Source: Subsaximicrobium wynnwilliamsii (GTDB taxonomy: Bacteria; Bacteroidota; Bacteroidia; Flavobacteriales; Flavobacteriaceae). Taken from it: 64,000 nt of DNA. Both the position numbers and the translations under genes were made by a program. Shown piece by piece: positions 54,874 to 62,532 of this stretch. Below the pieces are notes generated by a model, which saw nothing but the letters and a program-made list of their open reading frames with translations, was not told the DNA's origin and searched no databases. The stretch spans positions 1 to 64,000 of the forward strand of contig NZ_VORM01000001.1 in the NCBI RefSeq assembly GCF_007997225.1. Direction: 5' to 3'. The first letter of the stretch is position 1; every line of letters starts with the position of its first letter.

Positions 54874-55236
54874 TGTTAATTGTGAATATCGAATTTTGAT
54901 TACTGAATATCGAAGTAAAAAACCCCAAATCTCAAAATTCATTATTTAAGTTTAAATTTTATAGTTACCGCTAAGCCGATTTGTTACTCGTCATGCTTCG
55001 GTTATGCATTGGATATTGTTAATTATGAATATCGAATTTTGATTACTGAATATCGAAGTAAAAAAACTCCGAAATCTCAAATTTCATTAGTTTGGTTTAA
55101 ATTTTATAGTTATCGCTAAGCCGATTTACTAATCATTATGCTTCGGTTCAGCATTGGATATTGTTAATTATGAATATCGAATTTTGATTACTGAATATCG
55201 AAGTAAAAAAAAACTCCGAAATCTTAAAATTCATGC
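54872..55236. repeat. About 144-bp tandem repeat, 2.5 copies
   Basis: Copies at 54872-55014 (143 bp), 55015-55159 (145 bp) and 55160-55236 (partial). Each begins ATTGTTAATTATGAATATCG and continues with TTTTGATTACTGAATATCG. The first copy starts at the start codon of the thiolase. The remaining spacer (55237-55317) has opposite-sense units such as TTCATTATTCATCATTC, so the whole spacer could fold. No ORF lies inside. Confidence 0.85.
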
Positions 55237-55317
55237 TTTGATCTCAAACTCGTTGGTTATCAAGACGCCACTTCATTATTCATCATTCTTCAGTTCAATA
55301 TTCGTTATTCTATTCGT

Positions 55318-56178
55318 CTAATTTAAAAGCGCTGAAAACGTATCGCCTTGTCTAATATCTCCAGTGTTATAGCCTTTCATAAACCATTGCATCCGTTGCT
55401 CGGAAGTACCGTGGGTAAAGCTATCTGGAGACACACTACCTCGTGTTCTTTTTTGAATGGCATCGTCGCCCACAGCATTGGCAGCACTCATGGCTTCTTC
55501 GATGTCGCCAGCTTCAAGGTATTGCTTGTTTCGATTTGCCCTAACGCCTGCGTAGAAATCGGCCTGAAGCTCTTGTGCCACCGAAAGTTCATTTGCCTCA
55601 GTCTCATTGGTTTGCTATTGTAATTGCCTTACTTTTTTGGAAGTGCCCATTAAGGTTTGGATGTGGTGCCCAATTTCATGGGCAGTGACGTAAGCAATGG
55701 CAAAATCGCCACCCTTGGCACCAAAACGGGTTTTCAATTCATCAAAGAAAGCCAAATCCATGTACAGTTTTTGGTCTGCCGGACAATAAAACGGGCCGGA
55801 GGCCGAACTGGCGTTTCCACAACCTGTGCTTACCGCATCTATAAATAATACCATATTCGGTTTTTGATAGGTTCCTAAATTATTTTCGCTGAAAATATCC
55901 GTCCAAGTATCTTCAGTATAGGCCAGAATAGTCGCCATAAAATCGCCCATTTCCTGTTCTTCGCTTGTCAGCTCTCTTTGCTCTACTTGCTGTGTGGATT
56001 GACCGCTACCCAACTGTTCGACGATGGGTGCCAATTGCTGACCTGTTTCGCCGCCAAAGAGCTGCAATGCGATTACTATAATCGCAATAACGCCGCCACC
56101 GGCAACGAGCTTGCCTTTGCCGCCCATCCCACGACGGTCTTCCACATTACCGCTTTTTCTATTACCCTGCCATTTCAT
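55318..56178 (-). pseudogene. ypfJ: Neutral zinc metallopeptidase (YpfJ type) with in-frame amber stop
   Basis: Both parts are in the same frame. The first 187 residues hold a basic N-terminus (KWQGNRKSGNVEDRRG), a membrane segment (about 28-45, VAGGGVIAIIVIALQLFGG) and the active-site motif TAHEIGHHIQTLMG. A TAG at 55615-55617 follows. The frame resumes with TNETEANELSVAQELQADFYAG, the block with the third zinc ligand Glu, and runs to a normal end at 55318. The stop probably replaced a Gln codon (CAG or CAA). The protein would be truncated and inactive unless the stop is read through. It sits between paaI and the thiolase. Confidence 0.85.
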
Positions 56179-56221
56179 TTTTTTAGTGTTTTGGTTAAAC
56201 GCTTATAAAAGTAATAATTTT

Positions 56222-56632
56222 TTATTCCCATTCTTTATTAGTTCTGTAAACAATCCCTTTAAAAAGCGCAACTAATTCATTGTCTCGTTTAACCTCAACG
56301 ATGTTAAATCCCAATTTATTTTTCACTTTTTCGATTACCGATTCCGCCACCAAATAATCGCCTTCTTCCAAAGCTTCAATATGGTTGATACTGGTTTCAA
56401 TAGACACCGCATATTTTCCGTGGGAGTTGGCTGCAAAGCCACAAGCGGTATCTGCCAAAGCATAACTTATCCCGCCGTGTGCTTTGCCCATACTATTGAG
56501 CATGTCCTTTCTAATGGTCATCCCAACCTTACAGCGCCCGATTTCAGATTCCAGGATTTGGATGCCGAGCCAGGAGCTGAAGGCATCTTGACTTAGCATT
56601 TTATGGGATATGTTACTTTCGTTGATTGGCAT
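56222..56632 (-). CDS. paaI: PaaI-type hotdog thioesterase
   Basis: A 136-residue single hotdog-fold acyl-CoA thioesterase. The active-site block is MLNSMGKAHGGISYALADTACGFAANSHG, with VSIETSINHIEALEEGDYLVAES after it, as in PaaI, which hydrolyses ring-hydroxylated phenylacetyl-CoA and other blocked CoA esters. It precedes the broken metallopeptidase gene. Cassette B begins directly at its start codon. Confidence 0.9.
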   Translation of the reverse strand: MPINESNISHKMLSQDAFSSWLGIQILESEIGRCKVGMTIRKDMLNSMGKAHGGISYALADTACGFAANSHGKYAVSIETSINHIEALEEGDYLVAESVIEKVKNKLGFNIVEVKRDNELVALFKGIVYRTNKEWE

Positions 56633-57083
56633 TAGGGATTTGGGATTAGGGATTAGTTATGCTGATTCCTTTCTAGAATTTTTCTCATCAATGAAGACAT
56701 CATCTTTGTCAGTTCTGACAACATCTTTCGATTCTCTTCATCTGTTTCAAATTCAAAATAGGAACGCCGTTTCGCTTTAGTGCTGCAACTAACGCATTCA
56801 TTTGCGCTATAAATAGCATGATTCAAATGTTTAACGAATTGTGCATCAGAACCTGGATAACCCTCGGCTATATTTAATGCAATTGAGTCGGAAGCTCTTC
56901 TAAATTGAGAAGACAATGCATACAATTCATGATTTGGGAATTTTTTTACCAATGCATCCACTGTTTCTCCAAAATCCATTGCTTTTTGATAGACCTGTAA
57001 ATCTTCAAACTTAAAATGATAATTACTTTTCATATACTCACATTTACTAATTCCTAATTCCTAATCCCTAATGCCTAGTCCTT
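56631..57083. repeat. Cassette B: inverted GGATTAG-type arms around a four-helix-bundle ORF
   Basis: Left arm 56631-56656 (ATTAGGG, GGATTAGGGATTAG units) matches the reverse complement of 57047-57072 (CTAATTCCTAATTCC, CTAATCCCTAAT) in about 23 of 26 positions. The left arm begins at the paaI start codon and overlaps the ORF's stop; the right arm ends just before the paaH stop codon. The cassette therefore exactly fills the paaH-paaI spacer. Confidence 0.8.
56653..57033 (-). CDS. Four-helix-bundle protein (S23/IVP family), copy B
   Basis: A 126-residue member of the TIGR02436 family: FKFEDLQVYQKAMDFGETVDALVKKFP, LSSQFRRASDSIALNIAEGYPG (the conserved NIAEG), AIYSANECVSCSTKAKRR and MLSELTKMMSSLMRKIL. 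It is the same subgroup as copy A (48728-49099), but the arms around it have a different repeat unit. The basic C-terminal helix would suit RNA binding, which is known for relatives but not shown for this protein. Confidence 0.9.
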   Translation of the reverse strand: MKSNYHFKFEDLQVYQKAMDFGETVDALVKKFPNHELYALSSQFRRASDSIALNIAEGYPGSDAQFVKHLNHAIYSANECVSCSTKAKRRSYFEFETDEENRKMLSELTKMMSSLMRKILERNQHN

Positions 57084-58254
57084 AAATCTCAAACCCCACA
57101 CCTTCTTTTAGTTTTTTCCGCAACAAAGGGCTGCATCGGTATCGGTCTTCGCGATAGGTGTTGTAGAGTTCGTCCATGTGGTCAACGCACCAAGCGATGC
57201 CTTTTTCGTTAGCCCAAGCCAATAGGCCTTTTGGATAATTGACGCCTTTGGTCATGGCGTTATCGATGTCTTCCGCGGAAGCGATATTTAGAAACAAAGC
57301 ATCTGCTGCTTCGTTGATGAGCATGACGAGAACGCGGTTGAAGATTTGCTCCTGCAATTTGGTATCATGAGATTCCTTCGTTGCGCTCGGAATGACAGCC
57401 TTACCGTTTGAATCATAGTCGTAAAATCCTTTTCCAGATTTTCTGCCGAGGTAGCCAGCTTCTGCAAAGCGCTTTTGGGTAAGTGAGGGCTTGTACCTTG
57501 GGTCGAAATAAAAGGCGGTAAATACGGTTTCGGTTACGGTGTAATTGACGTCGTTGCCAATGAAATCCATAAGCTCGAAAGGCCCCATTTTGAAACCTCC
57601 CAGTTTTTTCATGGCTGCATCTATGCTCGCAAAATCTGCAATGCCTTCTTCATAAATCCGTAAGGCTTCGCCGTAAAATGGTCTTGCCACACGGTTGACG
57701 ATAAAGCCGGGCGTGTCTTTGGCGATGGCGACGGTTTTTTTCCAGTCGGAAATGGTTTTTACTGCAGTTTCCAATACCGCTTTAGACGTCTGAATGGCAG
57801 GAATCACTTCTACCAACCTCATCAAAGGTGCTGGGTTGAAAAAGTGAATCCCGATACATCGCTCGGGTTTTTTGAGGGATGCTGCGATGGATGCAATTGA
57901 CAAGCTTGAGGTATTTGAAGCGATGATGCAATCTTCGGAAACGTAGGTTTCCAATTCTGAAAAAACGCTCTTCTTGATGTCTAGATTTTCGACAATGGCC
58001 TCAATGGTCAAATCGGAATCTGATAAATCCTTTAACTGCGACACGTAAGTTATGTTATTCTGAATGCGCTGTTTTTCTTCGGAATCGATGCGTCCTTTTT
58101 CAATCAACCGCGCCAATATTTTTTCGAGGGAAGCTTTTGCTTTATCGAGAGCCGCCTGATTGGTGTCGAATAATTTGACATTGCACCCTGCTGTGGCTGC
58201 GACTTGCGCTATGCCGGAACCCATTGTTCCGCTTCCTATAATTCCTATGTTCAT
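57082..58254 (-). CDS. paaH: 3-hydroxyacyl-CoA dehydrogenase
   Basis: A 390-residue NAD-dependent 3-hydroxyacyl-CoA dehydrogenase, here 3-hydroxyadipyl-CoA dehydrogenase of the phenylacetate pathway. The Rossmann motif is at the very N-terminus (MNIGIIGSGTMGSGIAQVAA). IASNTSSLSIASIAASLKKPERCIGIHFFNPAPLMRLVEVI contains the catalytic His, and GFIVNRVARPFYGEALRIYEEG and GPFELMDFIGNDVNYTVTE follow. A second C-terminal dehydrogenase domain repeat ends in YNTYREDRYRCSPLLRKKL. I start at 58254 because the 20 preceding residues come from repeat arm sequence. Confidence 0.92.
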   Translation of the reverse strand: MNIGIIGSGTMGSGIAQVAATAGCNVKLFDTNQAALDKAKASLEKILARLIEKGRIDSEEKQRIQNNITYVSQLKDLSDSDLTIEAIVENLDIKKSVFSELETYVSEDCIIASNTSSLSIASIAASLKKPERCIGIHFFNPAPLMRLVEVIPAIQTSKAVLETAVKTISDWKKTVAIAKDTPGFIVNRVARPFYGEALRIYEEGIADFASIDAAMKKLGGFKMGPFELMDFIGNDVNYTVTETVFTAFYFDPRYKPSLTQKRFAEAGYLGRKSGKGFYDYDSNGKAVIPSATKESHDTKLQEQIFNRVLVMLINEAADALFLNIASAEDIDNAMTKGVNYPKGLLAWANEKGIAWCVDHMDELYNTYREDRYRCSPLLRKKLKEGVGFEI

Positions 58255-58395
58255 AATTCTAAAATATAAATATCGAATATCCAATTTGGAATGTTGAATT
58301 TCGAAGTTTTTCAATCTTGCTTCTATTTGAAGGTGGTGCTCACATCAGCATTTATTTAAGTCTTAAGTTTTCAATTAAGTGCTTTACCTTACTTT

Positions 58396-58770
58396 TTATT
58401 TTTGGATATTATTCTTACTCTGTGCCGTACGAATACTGGAAACGAAAATGGCAATCAATTCATTATTCTCCGATAGCAACTTATCTAAGCGCTCTATATC
58501 CTTAATTAAATTTGCGCCTTTCTGAATCTTTAAGTTGACTAAGGACTCTCTCAATTCCTTTAAGCAAATCTTCATTTTATGAAGAAAATCCCTTGAAGAT
58601 TCTGCACCTTGCGCTTCGCCATAATTTAAGGCTGAAGCTGTGGCAGAACGAATCAATTGTTTTGCCAAATGCTGAGAGGCGAAATTTCCATCGATTTTTC
58701 CACAGATTAATATAACCTCCACAGCAAACTGAATTAAGCGTTCCTCTAAATCGTATTTATAGTTTGCCAT
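58396..58770 (-). CDS. Four-helix-bundle protein, copy C
   Basis: A 124-residue helical protein of the four-helix-bundle family, second subgroup: YDLEERLIQFAVEVILICGKI, SQHLAKQLIRSATASALNYGEAQGAESSRDFLHKMKICLKELRESL, and a C-terminal helix DKLLSENNELIAIFVSSIRTAQ. It shares LAKQLIRS...ALN.GE...KELRES with copy D (62146-62487). It lies in the paaG-paaH spacer inside cassette C. Confidence 0.88.
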   Translation of the reverse strand: MANYKYDLEERLIQFAVEVILICGKIDGNFASQHLAKQLIRSATASALNYGEAQGAESSRDFLHKMKICLKELRESLVNLKIQKGANLIKDIERLDKLLSENNELIAIFVSSIRTAQSKNNIQK

Positions 58771-58899
58771 TTTAAACTTCTTTTTTGGTTATTCGTTATC
58801 AACGTAAGTCGTTGACACCAAAACTTTTCGTTATTCAAATCGTTTTTTTACTTCTTTATTCGTTATTCAACAGTTCATTATTCAGTATTCATCTGTTCA

Positions 58900-59052
58900 T
58901 TATTCGATATTCTTTGCAGCTGTGGCTGAACGAATCAATTGCTTTGCCAAATGCTGAGAGGCAAAATTTCCATCGATTTTTCCACAGATTAATATAACCT
59001 CCACAGCAAACTGAATTAAGCGTTCCTCTAAATCGTATTTATGGTTTGCCAT
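58900..59052 (-). pseudogene. Duplicated 5' fragment of four-helix-bundle gene C
   Basis: A 50-residue frame, MANHKYDLEERLIQFAVEVI then LICGKIDGNFASQHLAKQLI and RSATA, identical to copy C except at residue 4, then AKNIE and stop. It is the product of the 259-bp segmental duplication (58636-58894 to 58918-59176) and lacks the last two helices. It is probably non-functional. Confidence 0.85.
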
Positions 59053-59170
59053 TTTAAACTTCTTTTTTGGTTATTCGTTATCAAAATAAGTCGTTAACAC
59101 CAAAACTTTTCGTTATTCAAATCCTTTTTTTACTTCTTTATTCGTTATTCAACAGTTCATTATTCGATAT

Positions 59171-59953
59171 TCATCTCCCTTTAAACTCTGGTTTTCGCTT
59201 TTCCATAAACGCTGCGACGCCTTCTGCATAATCTTCAGTACTTGCTGCTTCGATTTGTAATTTGCTTTCTAATGCCAATTGGGCTTCTAAATCGTTGGTC
59301 ATGGATTGGTTGTACAATTCTTTGATGAGACCCAAAGCCTTAGTCGGCATATTGGCTAATTTTAAGGCCAAGGCATTGATGGTTGTTTCAAATTCTTCCG
59401 TAGGCACACACTTATAAATCATTCCCATTTTTTCAGCTTCTTCCGCAGAAATCTTATCGCCCAACAGCGCTAATGCCAAGGCTTTTTGAAAACCGATAAG
59501 TCTTGGTAAAAAGAACGTCCCAGCACTGTCTGGAACCAATCCAATTAAACTGAAGGCTTGAATGAAGCTCACTTTGTCATGCGCTACCACAATATCACAG
59601 GCCAAGGCGATATTCGCACCGGCTCCTGCCGCCACGCCATTTACGGCTGCAATGATTGGTTTTTTAATGGCGCGGATTCTTGTGATTATCGGATTGTAAT
59701 GCTCTTCCAGAATTTTTTTGAAGCCGGGATTCAAATCTGGGTTGGTCACTTCCTTTAAATCTTGGCCTGCGCAAAATGCTTTTCCGTTTCCGGTTAGCAC
59801 AATGGCTCTTACCGCTGCGTTTTTTTCGCACTCATCTAATGTGTCCTGTAGCAGAAAAGCCATTTCCCGATTAAAACTGTTGAAGACTTCGGGACGGTTT
59901 AGCCTTATGGTTGCTACTTTGTTTTCTATTTTTACTTCTATTGAATTACTCAT
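59171..59953 (-). CDS. paaG: 2-(1,2-epoxy-1,2-dihydrophenyl)acetyl-CoA isomerase
   Basis: A 260-residue crotonase-fold enzyme that isomerises ring-1,2-epoxyphenylacetyl-CoA to oxepin-CoA. It has the PaaG pattern NGKAFCAGQDLKEVTNPDLNPGFKKILEEHYNPIITRIRAIKKPIIAAVNGVAAGAGANIALACDIV, with both oxyanion-hole regions, and FIQAFSLIGLVPDSAGTFFLPRLIG containing the catalytic Asp. Length is normal. It lies downstream of paaD after a 615-bp repeat-rich spacer. Confidence 0.92.
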   Translation of the reverse strand: MSNSIEVKIENKVATIRLNRPEVFNSFNREMAFLLQDTLDECEKNAAVRAIVLTGNGKAFCAGQDLKEVTNPDLNPGFKKILEEHYNPIITRIRAIKKPIIAAVNGVAAGAGANIALACDIVVAHDKVSFIQAFSLIGLVPDSAGTFFLPRLIGFQKALALALLGDKISAEEAEKMGMIYKCVPTEEFETTINALALKLANMPTKALGLIKELYNQSMTNDLEAQLALESKLQIEAASTEDYAEGVAAFMEKRKPEFKGR

Positions 59954-60568
59954 ATATATTAATTTTTGGTTATAGGTTAAATCTATTGGGTAACCAATAT
60001 CTTTTTCATTTTTTCCTTGATGAAAAAACGAAACAAAAAAATCAAGACTTGAGATACTTTTACTAAAAATTTCTTTCGCTTCGGCGCAAAAATAAAGTTT
60101 GCGTAGTTCAAGATTTATTTTGTAAGTATCAAGTTTTTATTTATATGATTTTTAAATGCGACGATTTTTGCTTAATCCTTCGCTTCAATTCATTTTTTAC
60201 GTAAAATCCTCTTATGTCGAACTTAAACCTAATCAAAGAACACGATGTTATCATACCTACAATAAACCATATCGAGCTTTATTTTTATCCTATACGCAAA
60301 GGTTTTTAAATCCTGTGAGGCCTTTTGCGTTAAGGATTGCAGCGGCATCCTTTTTTGTTTTTCTCAAAAAAGATATAGCGGAAAGCCTGACCCTTTTTTT
60401 CCTTCAAAAAAGGGTAACGCCCTTAAGAATCTTTTTTCTATCTTGAGTTTTAAAACGCTCTATACCCGCTCTTGGTTTTTTCTTACTCGTAAAATTGGTT
60501 TGCTTTGGCCATTGACTTTTCTTTGTTTCTGTTATACTTGGCTGGAGATTCCTGCCTGCGCAGGACTA
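59954..60568. other. Repeat-rich spacer between paaD and paaG
   Basis: A 615-bp spacer with no credible gene. It holds a perfect 10-bp hairpin ACCCTTTTTT / AAAAAAGGGT (60390-60399, 60406-60415), a degenerate AAAGGTTTTTAAATCCTG palindrome near 60300, CCTGCCTGCGCAGG near 60551, and an imperfect inverted pair CTTGAGATACTTTTAC / GTAAGTATCAAG (about 60047-60132). Phrases such as AAGGATTGCAGCGGCATCC and ATAGCGGAAAGCCTGACCC have the look of dispersed Bacteroidota extragenic repeats. Plus-strand ORFs here are repeat-derived. Confidence 0.5.
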
Positions 60569-61069
60569 TTACTTCAAGCATTTAAAATAATCAAAAGGCT
60601 CTTGGCAATCATCACATTGAAACTGTGCTTTACAGGCTGTTGAACCAAACTGACTCACTAATCGTGTGTTTTGAGAACCACAATTGGTGCATTTCACAAT
60701 CCGTTTCCCGTTGAGCAAGACGTCAATATCGGCCTCGGCACCTAAGGGCGCCGCGATACCATAGTCTTCAAGAGCTTTTCTGCCACGAGGGGTAATCCAA
60801 TCTGTGGTCCAGGCGGGATGAAGAATGAGCTCCACTTCAGCTTCATAACCTGCGTCTTCTAAAGCCGTTTTGATATCGTCGCCAATAACATCCATGGCAG
60901 GACAACCGCTATAGGTTGGTGTGATTTCAACTTTAACCTTGTTATTCTTAATGACCGCAGAGCGAACGACCCCCATATCCATAATGGACAGGACAGGGAT
61001 TTCTGGGTCGGAAACGGCTTCCAGAATCTCTATTAGTTTTTTGTCTATATTTTGTTCTGTTGTGGTCAT
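60569..61069 (-). CDS. paaD: Phenylacetate-CoA epoxygenase subunit PaaD
   Basis: A 166-residue PaaD, a MIP18/DUF59-family protein needed for maturation of the PaaABCE epoxidase. The N-terminal DUF59 domain has LEAVSDPEIPVLSIMDMGVV and TPTYSGCPAMDVIGDDI. A zinc-ribbon-like C-terminus has CTNCGS, then CKAQFQCDDCQEPFDYFKC, giving six Cys. It follows paaC after a 266-bp spacer with palindromic repeats. PaaE, usually the next subunit gene, is absent here and must lie elsewhere. Confidence 0.94.
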   Translation of the reverse strand: MTTTEQNIDKKLIEILEAVSDPEIPVLSIMDMGVVRSAVIKNNKVKVEITPTYSGCPAMDVIGDDIKTALEDAGYEAEVELILHPAWTTDWITPRGRKALEDYGIAAPLGAEADIDVLLNGKRIVKCTNCGSQNTRLVSQFGSTACKAQFQCDDCQEPFDYFKCLK

Positions 61070-61335
61070 AATTAATAGGGAATGTCGAACTCTGAATATC
61101 GAATCATGAAGTTTTTAATTTCAAGTTCTGCATGTTTATTTAATTTATCTGCCTGAGAAATAGGTGCCGAATGAGAAGTTATAGGGCTGTTTCACTTCGG
61201 AATTCGTTATCTTAAATTCATCACTCAAAGCTCTATTTGGTTTCCCCCAAGGGGAAGAACTCTCACTCGATTGTACTATGTTTTCTTTTTTACTACTAAT
61301 CAAACTTCCTCCCTTTGGGAGGATTGAGGTGGGCA
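61070..61335. repeat. paaC-paaD spacer with C-run/G-run palindromes
   Basis: The spacer carries TTTCCCCCAAGGGGAAG (61241-61257) and CTTCCTCCCTTTGGGAGG (61307-61324) in inverted relation, like the repeat inside the E1 gene, plus GAATATCGAATCATGAAG at its left end, the same motif as cassette C arms. The 65-codon minus-strand frame through it is repeat-derived rather than a gene. Confidence 0.5.
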
Positions 61336-62088
61336 TTACCAATCCATATTTGGATAGGCGCGTTGCATGTACTGTAGCTCACTCAACAAAAAGCCTAAAT
61401 GCTCTGTGTGGATGCCTTCTTTGCCGCCTTTTTGGAAGTATTTGGATTCTGGGATTTCCAATGTGGCTTGCTCTAAAATAGTGCTGACTTTTTCGTAATA
61501 GTCCTTTTTCAATTTTGTCACATCAACACCAATGCCTTCCTCAACCATGGCCTTATCTGCTTCGGTTTGATGGAACAATTCATCGGTATAGGTCCATAAA
61601 TCGTTGATGGCTTGTTGCATTTTGGAATGACTTTCTTCAGTGCCATCGCCTAAGCGCTTGACCCAATCTGAAGAAAACCGCTGGTGGTAACGCACTTCCT
61701 TAATCGATTTTTTGGCGATGGCCGAAAGCGTTAAATCCTTGCTTTTTTCCAATTCGGTTAAAAACAATAAATGATAGACATCGAATAAAAATTGCCGACC
61801 AATGGTGTAGGCGAAATCGGTATTGGGTTGCTCTGCCAACAGCACATTGAGATAATCCCGCTCTTTCCGGAGCATGGCAATATCATCTTCGGTACGCCCA
61901 TCATTTGCGATTTTTGCTGCATATTGAAAATAGCCGCGCACCTGTCCAAACAAATCCAAGGAAATATTGGTACAGGCGATATCGGTTTCCAAATTGGGAC
62001 CATGACCGCAGAGTTCGCCCATGCGCTGGCCGAGGATTAGGGAGTTGTCGGCGATGCCGAGGATGTAGTTGTATAGATTTGTGTTCAT
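61336..62088 (-). CDS. paaC: Phenylacetyl-CoA epoxidase subunit PaaC
   Basis: A 250-residue helical, ferritin-like structural subunit of the epoxidase that pairs with PaaA. Family blocks: YILGIADNSLILGQRMGELCGHGPNLETDIACTNISLDLFGQ, KERDYLNVLLAEQPNTDFAYTIGRQF, KEVRYHQRFSSDWVKRLGDGTEESHSKMQQAI and a C-terminal GKEGIHTEHLGFLLSELQYMQRAYPNMDW. Length is normal. The left arm of cassette D begins 6 bp upstream of its start codon. Confidence 0.95.
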   Translation of the reverse strand: MNTNLYNYILGIADNSLILGQRMGELCGHGPNLETDIACTNISLDLFGQVRGYFQYAAKIANDGRTEDDIAMLRKERDYLNVLLAEQPNTDFAYTIGRQFLFDVYHLLFLTELEKSKDLTLSAIAKKSIKEVRYHQRFSSDWVKRLGDGTEESHSKMQQAINDLWTYTDELFHQTEADKAMVEEGIGVDVTKLKKDYYEKVSTILEQATLEIPESKYFQKGGKEGIHTEHLGFLLSELQYMQRAYPNMDW

Positions 62089-62093
62089 ATTAT

Positions 62094-62530
62094 GAATTTG
62101 AAATTGAAGTTGAAATCGAAGATGAAGATGAAGATGAAGACGACTTTAGTATCGTTTCAAAATCGTGACTATAATTCTTATCAACTCATCGTTTTCTTTA
62201 TTTAAACTTTCTAAATCTTCTTTTTTATAAATAAGCGCTTTTGTTTGAATATTTATATTTCTAATACTCTCTCTAAGTTCCTTGAGGACAATGCGAAGCT
62301 TATTTGCTTTATCTTTATCACTTGCTGCGCCTAAAAATTCTCCAAAATTAAGAGCCGCTGAACAAGAGGAACGAATCAACTGTTTAGCCAAATAATCTGC
62401 CGCAAAGGTTTTTGGATTATTCGAATAAAAACGAATTATCGATGCCGCAAAGTCTTCTAATCTATCATCTAAATCAAATTGCTTCATGATATGCGATTCA
62501 TCTTCGTCTTCATCTTCATCTTCGTCCTCA
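62094..62530. repeat. Cassette D: inverted GAAGAT hexamer arms around a four-helix-bundle ORF
   Basis: Left arm (about 62094-62143) is a run of GAAGAT/GAAATC/GAAGAC hexamers; right arm (62496-62530) is the inverse, TTCATCTTCGTC-type. Aligned as reverse complements they match in about 27 of 32 positions of the core. The right arm ends 2 bp from the paaB stop codon and the left starts 6 bp from the paaC start. Its outer part (GAATTTGAAATTGAAGTTGA) is nearly the same as the hexamers in the E2 linker. Confidence 0.82.
62146..62487 (-). CDS. Four-helix-bundle protein, copy D
   Basis: A 113-residue helical protein of the same subgroup as copy C: FDLDDRLEDFAASIIRFYSN, DYLAKQLIRSSCSAALNFGEFLGAASDKDKANKLRIVLKELRESIRNINIQ and LESLNKENDELIRIIVTILKRY. 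It lies between paaB and paaC, splitting the epoxidase subunit genes that are normally tightly linked. It is flanked by inverted hexamer arms. Confidence 0.88.
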   Translation of the reverse strand: MKQFDLDDRLEDFAASIIRFYSNNPKTFAADYLAKQLIRSSCSAALNFGEFLGAASDKDKANKLRIVLKELRESIRNINIQTKALIYKKEDLESLNKENDELIRIIVTILKRY

Positions 62531-62532
62531 TT

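Larger units (their letters stand above)
58255..59173. repeat. Cassette C: inverted arms, one arm and half an ORF duplicated
   Basis: AATATCGAATA (58269-58279) and TGTTGAAT (58292-58299) on the left match the reverse complements of 59161-59171 and 59147-59154 on the right, perfectly in each block. The right arm ends in the stop codon of paaG; the left arm starts about 15 bp before the paaH start. Segment 58636-58894 is repeated at 58918-59176 (offset 282 bp, few differences), carrying the ORF's 5' part plus the right arm. Confidence 0.75.

Noticed and set aside
55318-56178. Programmed recoding of the amber stop
   Set aside because: No suppressor tRNA or stem-loop characteristic of recoding was identified, and a single nonsense mutation is the simpler explanation.
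58785-58997. 70-codon plus-strand ORF
   Set aside because: It is made of TATTC-type arm repeats and antisense sequence of the duplicated four-helix-bundle gene.
60156-60643. Two overlapping plus-strand ORFs in the paaD-paaG spacer
   Set aside because: They are translations of extragenic repeat sequence, opposite in direction to the cluster, with no domain.
61145-61342. 65-codon minus-strand ORF between paaC and paaD
   Set aside because: Its sequence comes from C-run/G-run palindromic repeats (TSILPKGGSL, SSSPWGKPNRAL) and shows no independent start signal.
48688-62530. Diversity-generating retroelement, because four-helix-bundle proteins resemble Avd
   Set aside because: No reverse transcriptase, template repeat or variable repeat is visible, and the arms are short degenerate repeats rather than TR/VR pairs.
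48688-62530. CRISPR array
   Set aside because: Repeat units are 6-9 nt or 144 bp, degenerate and without spacers of uniform length; no cas genes are present.
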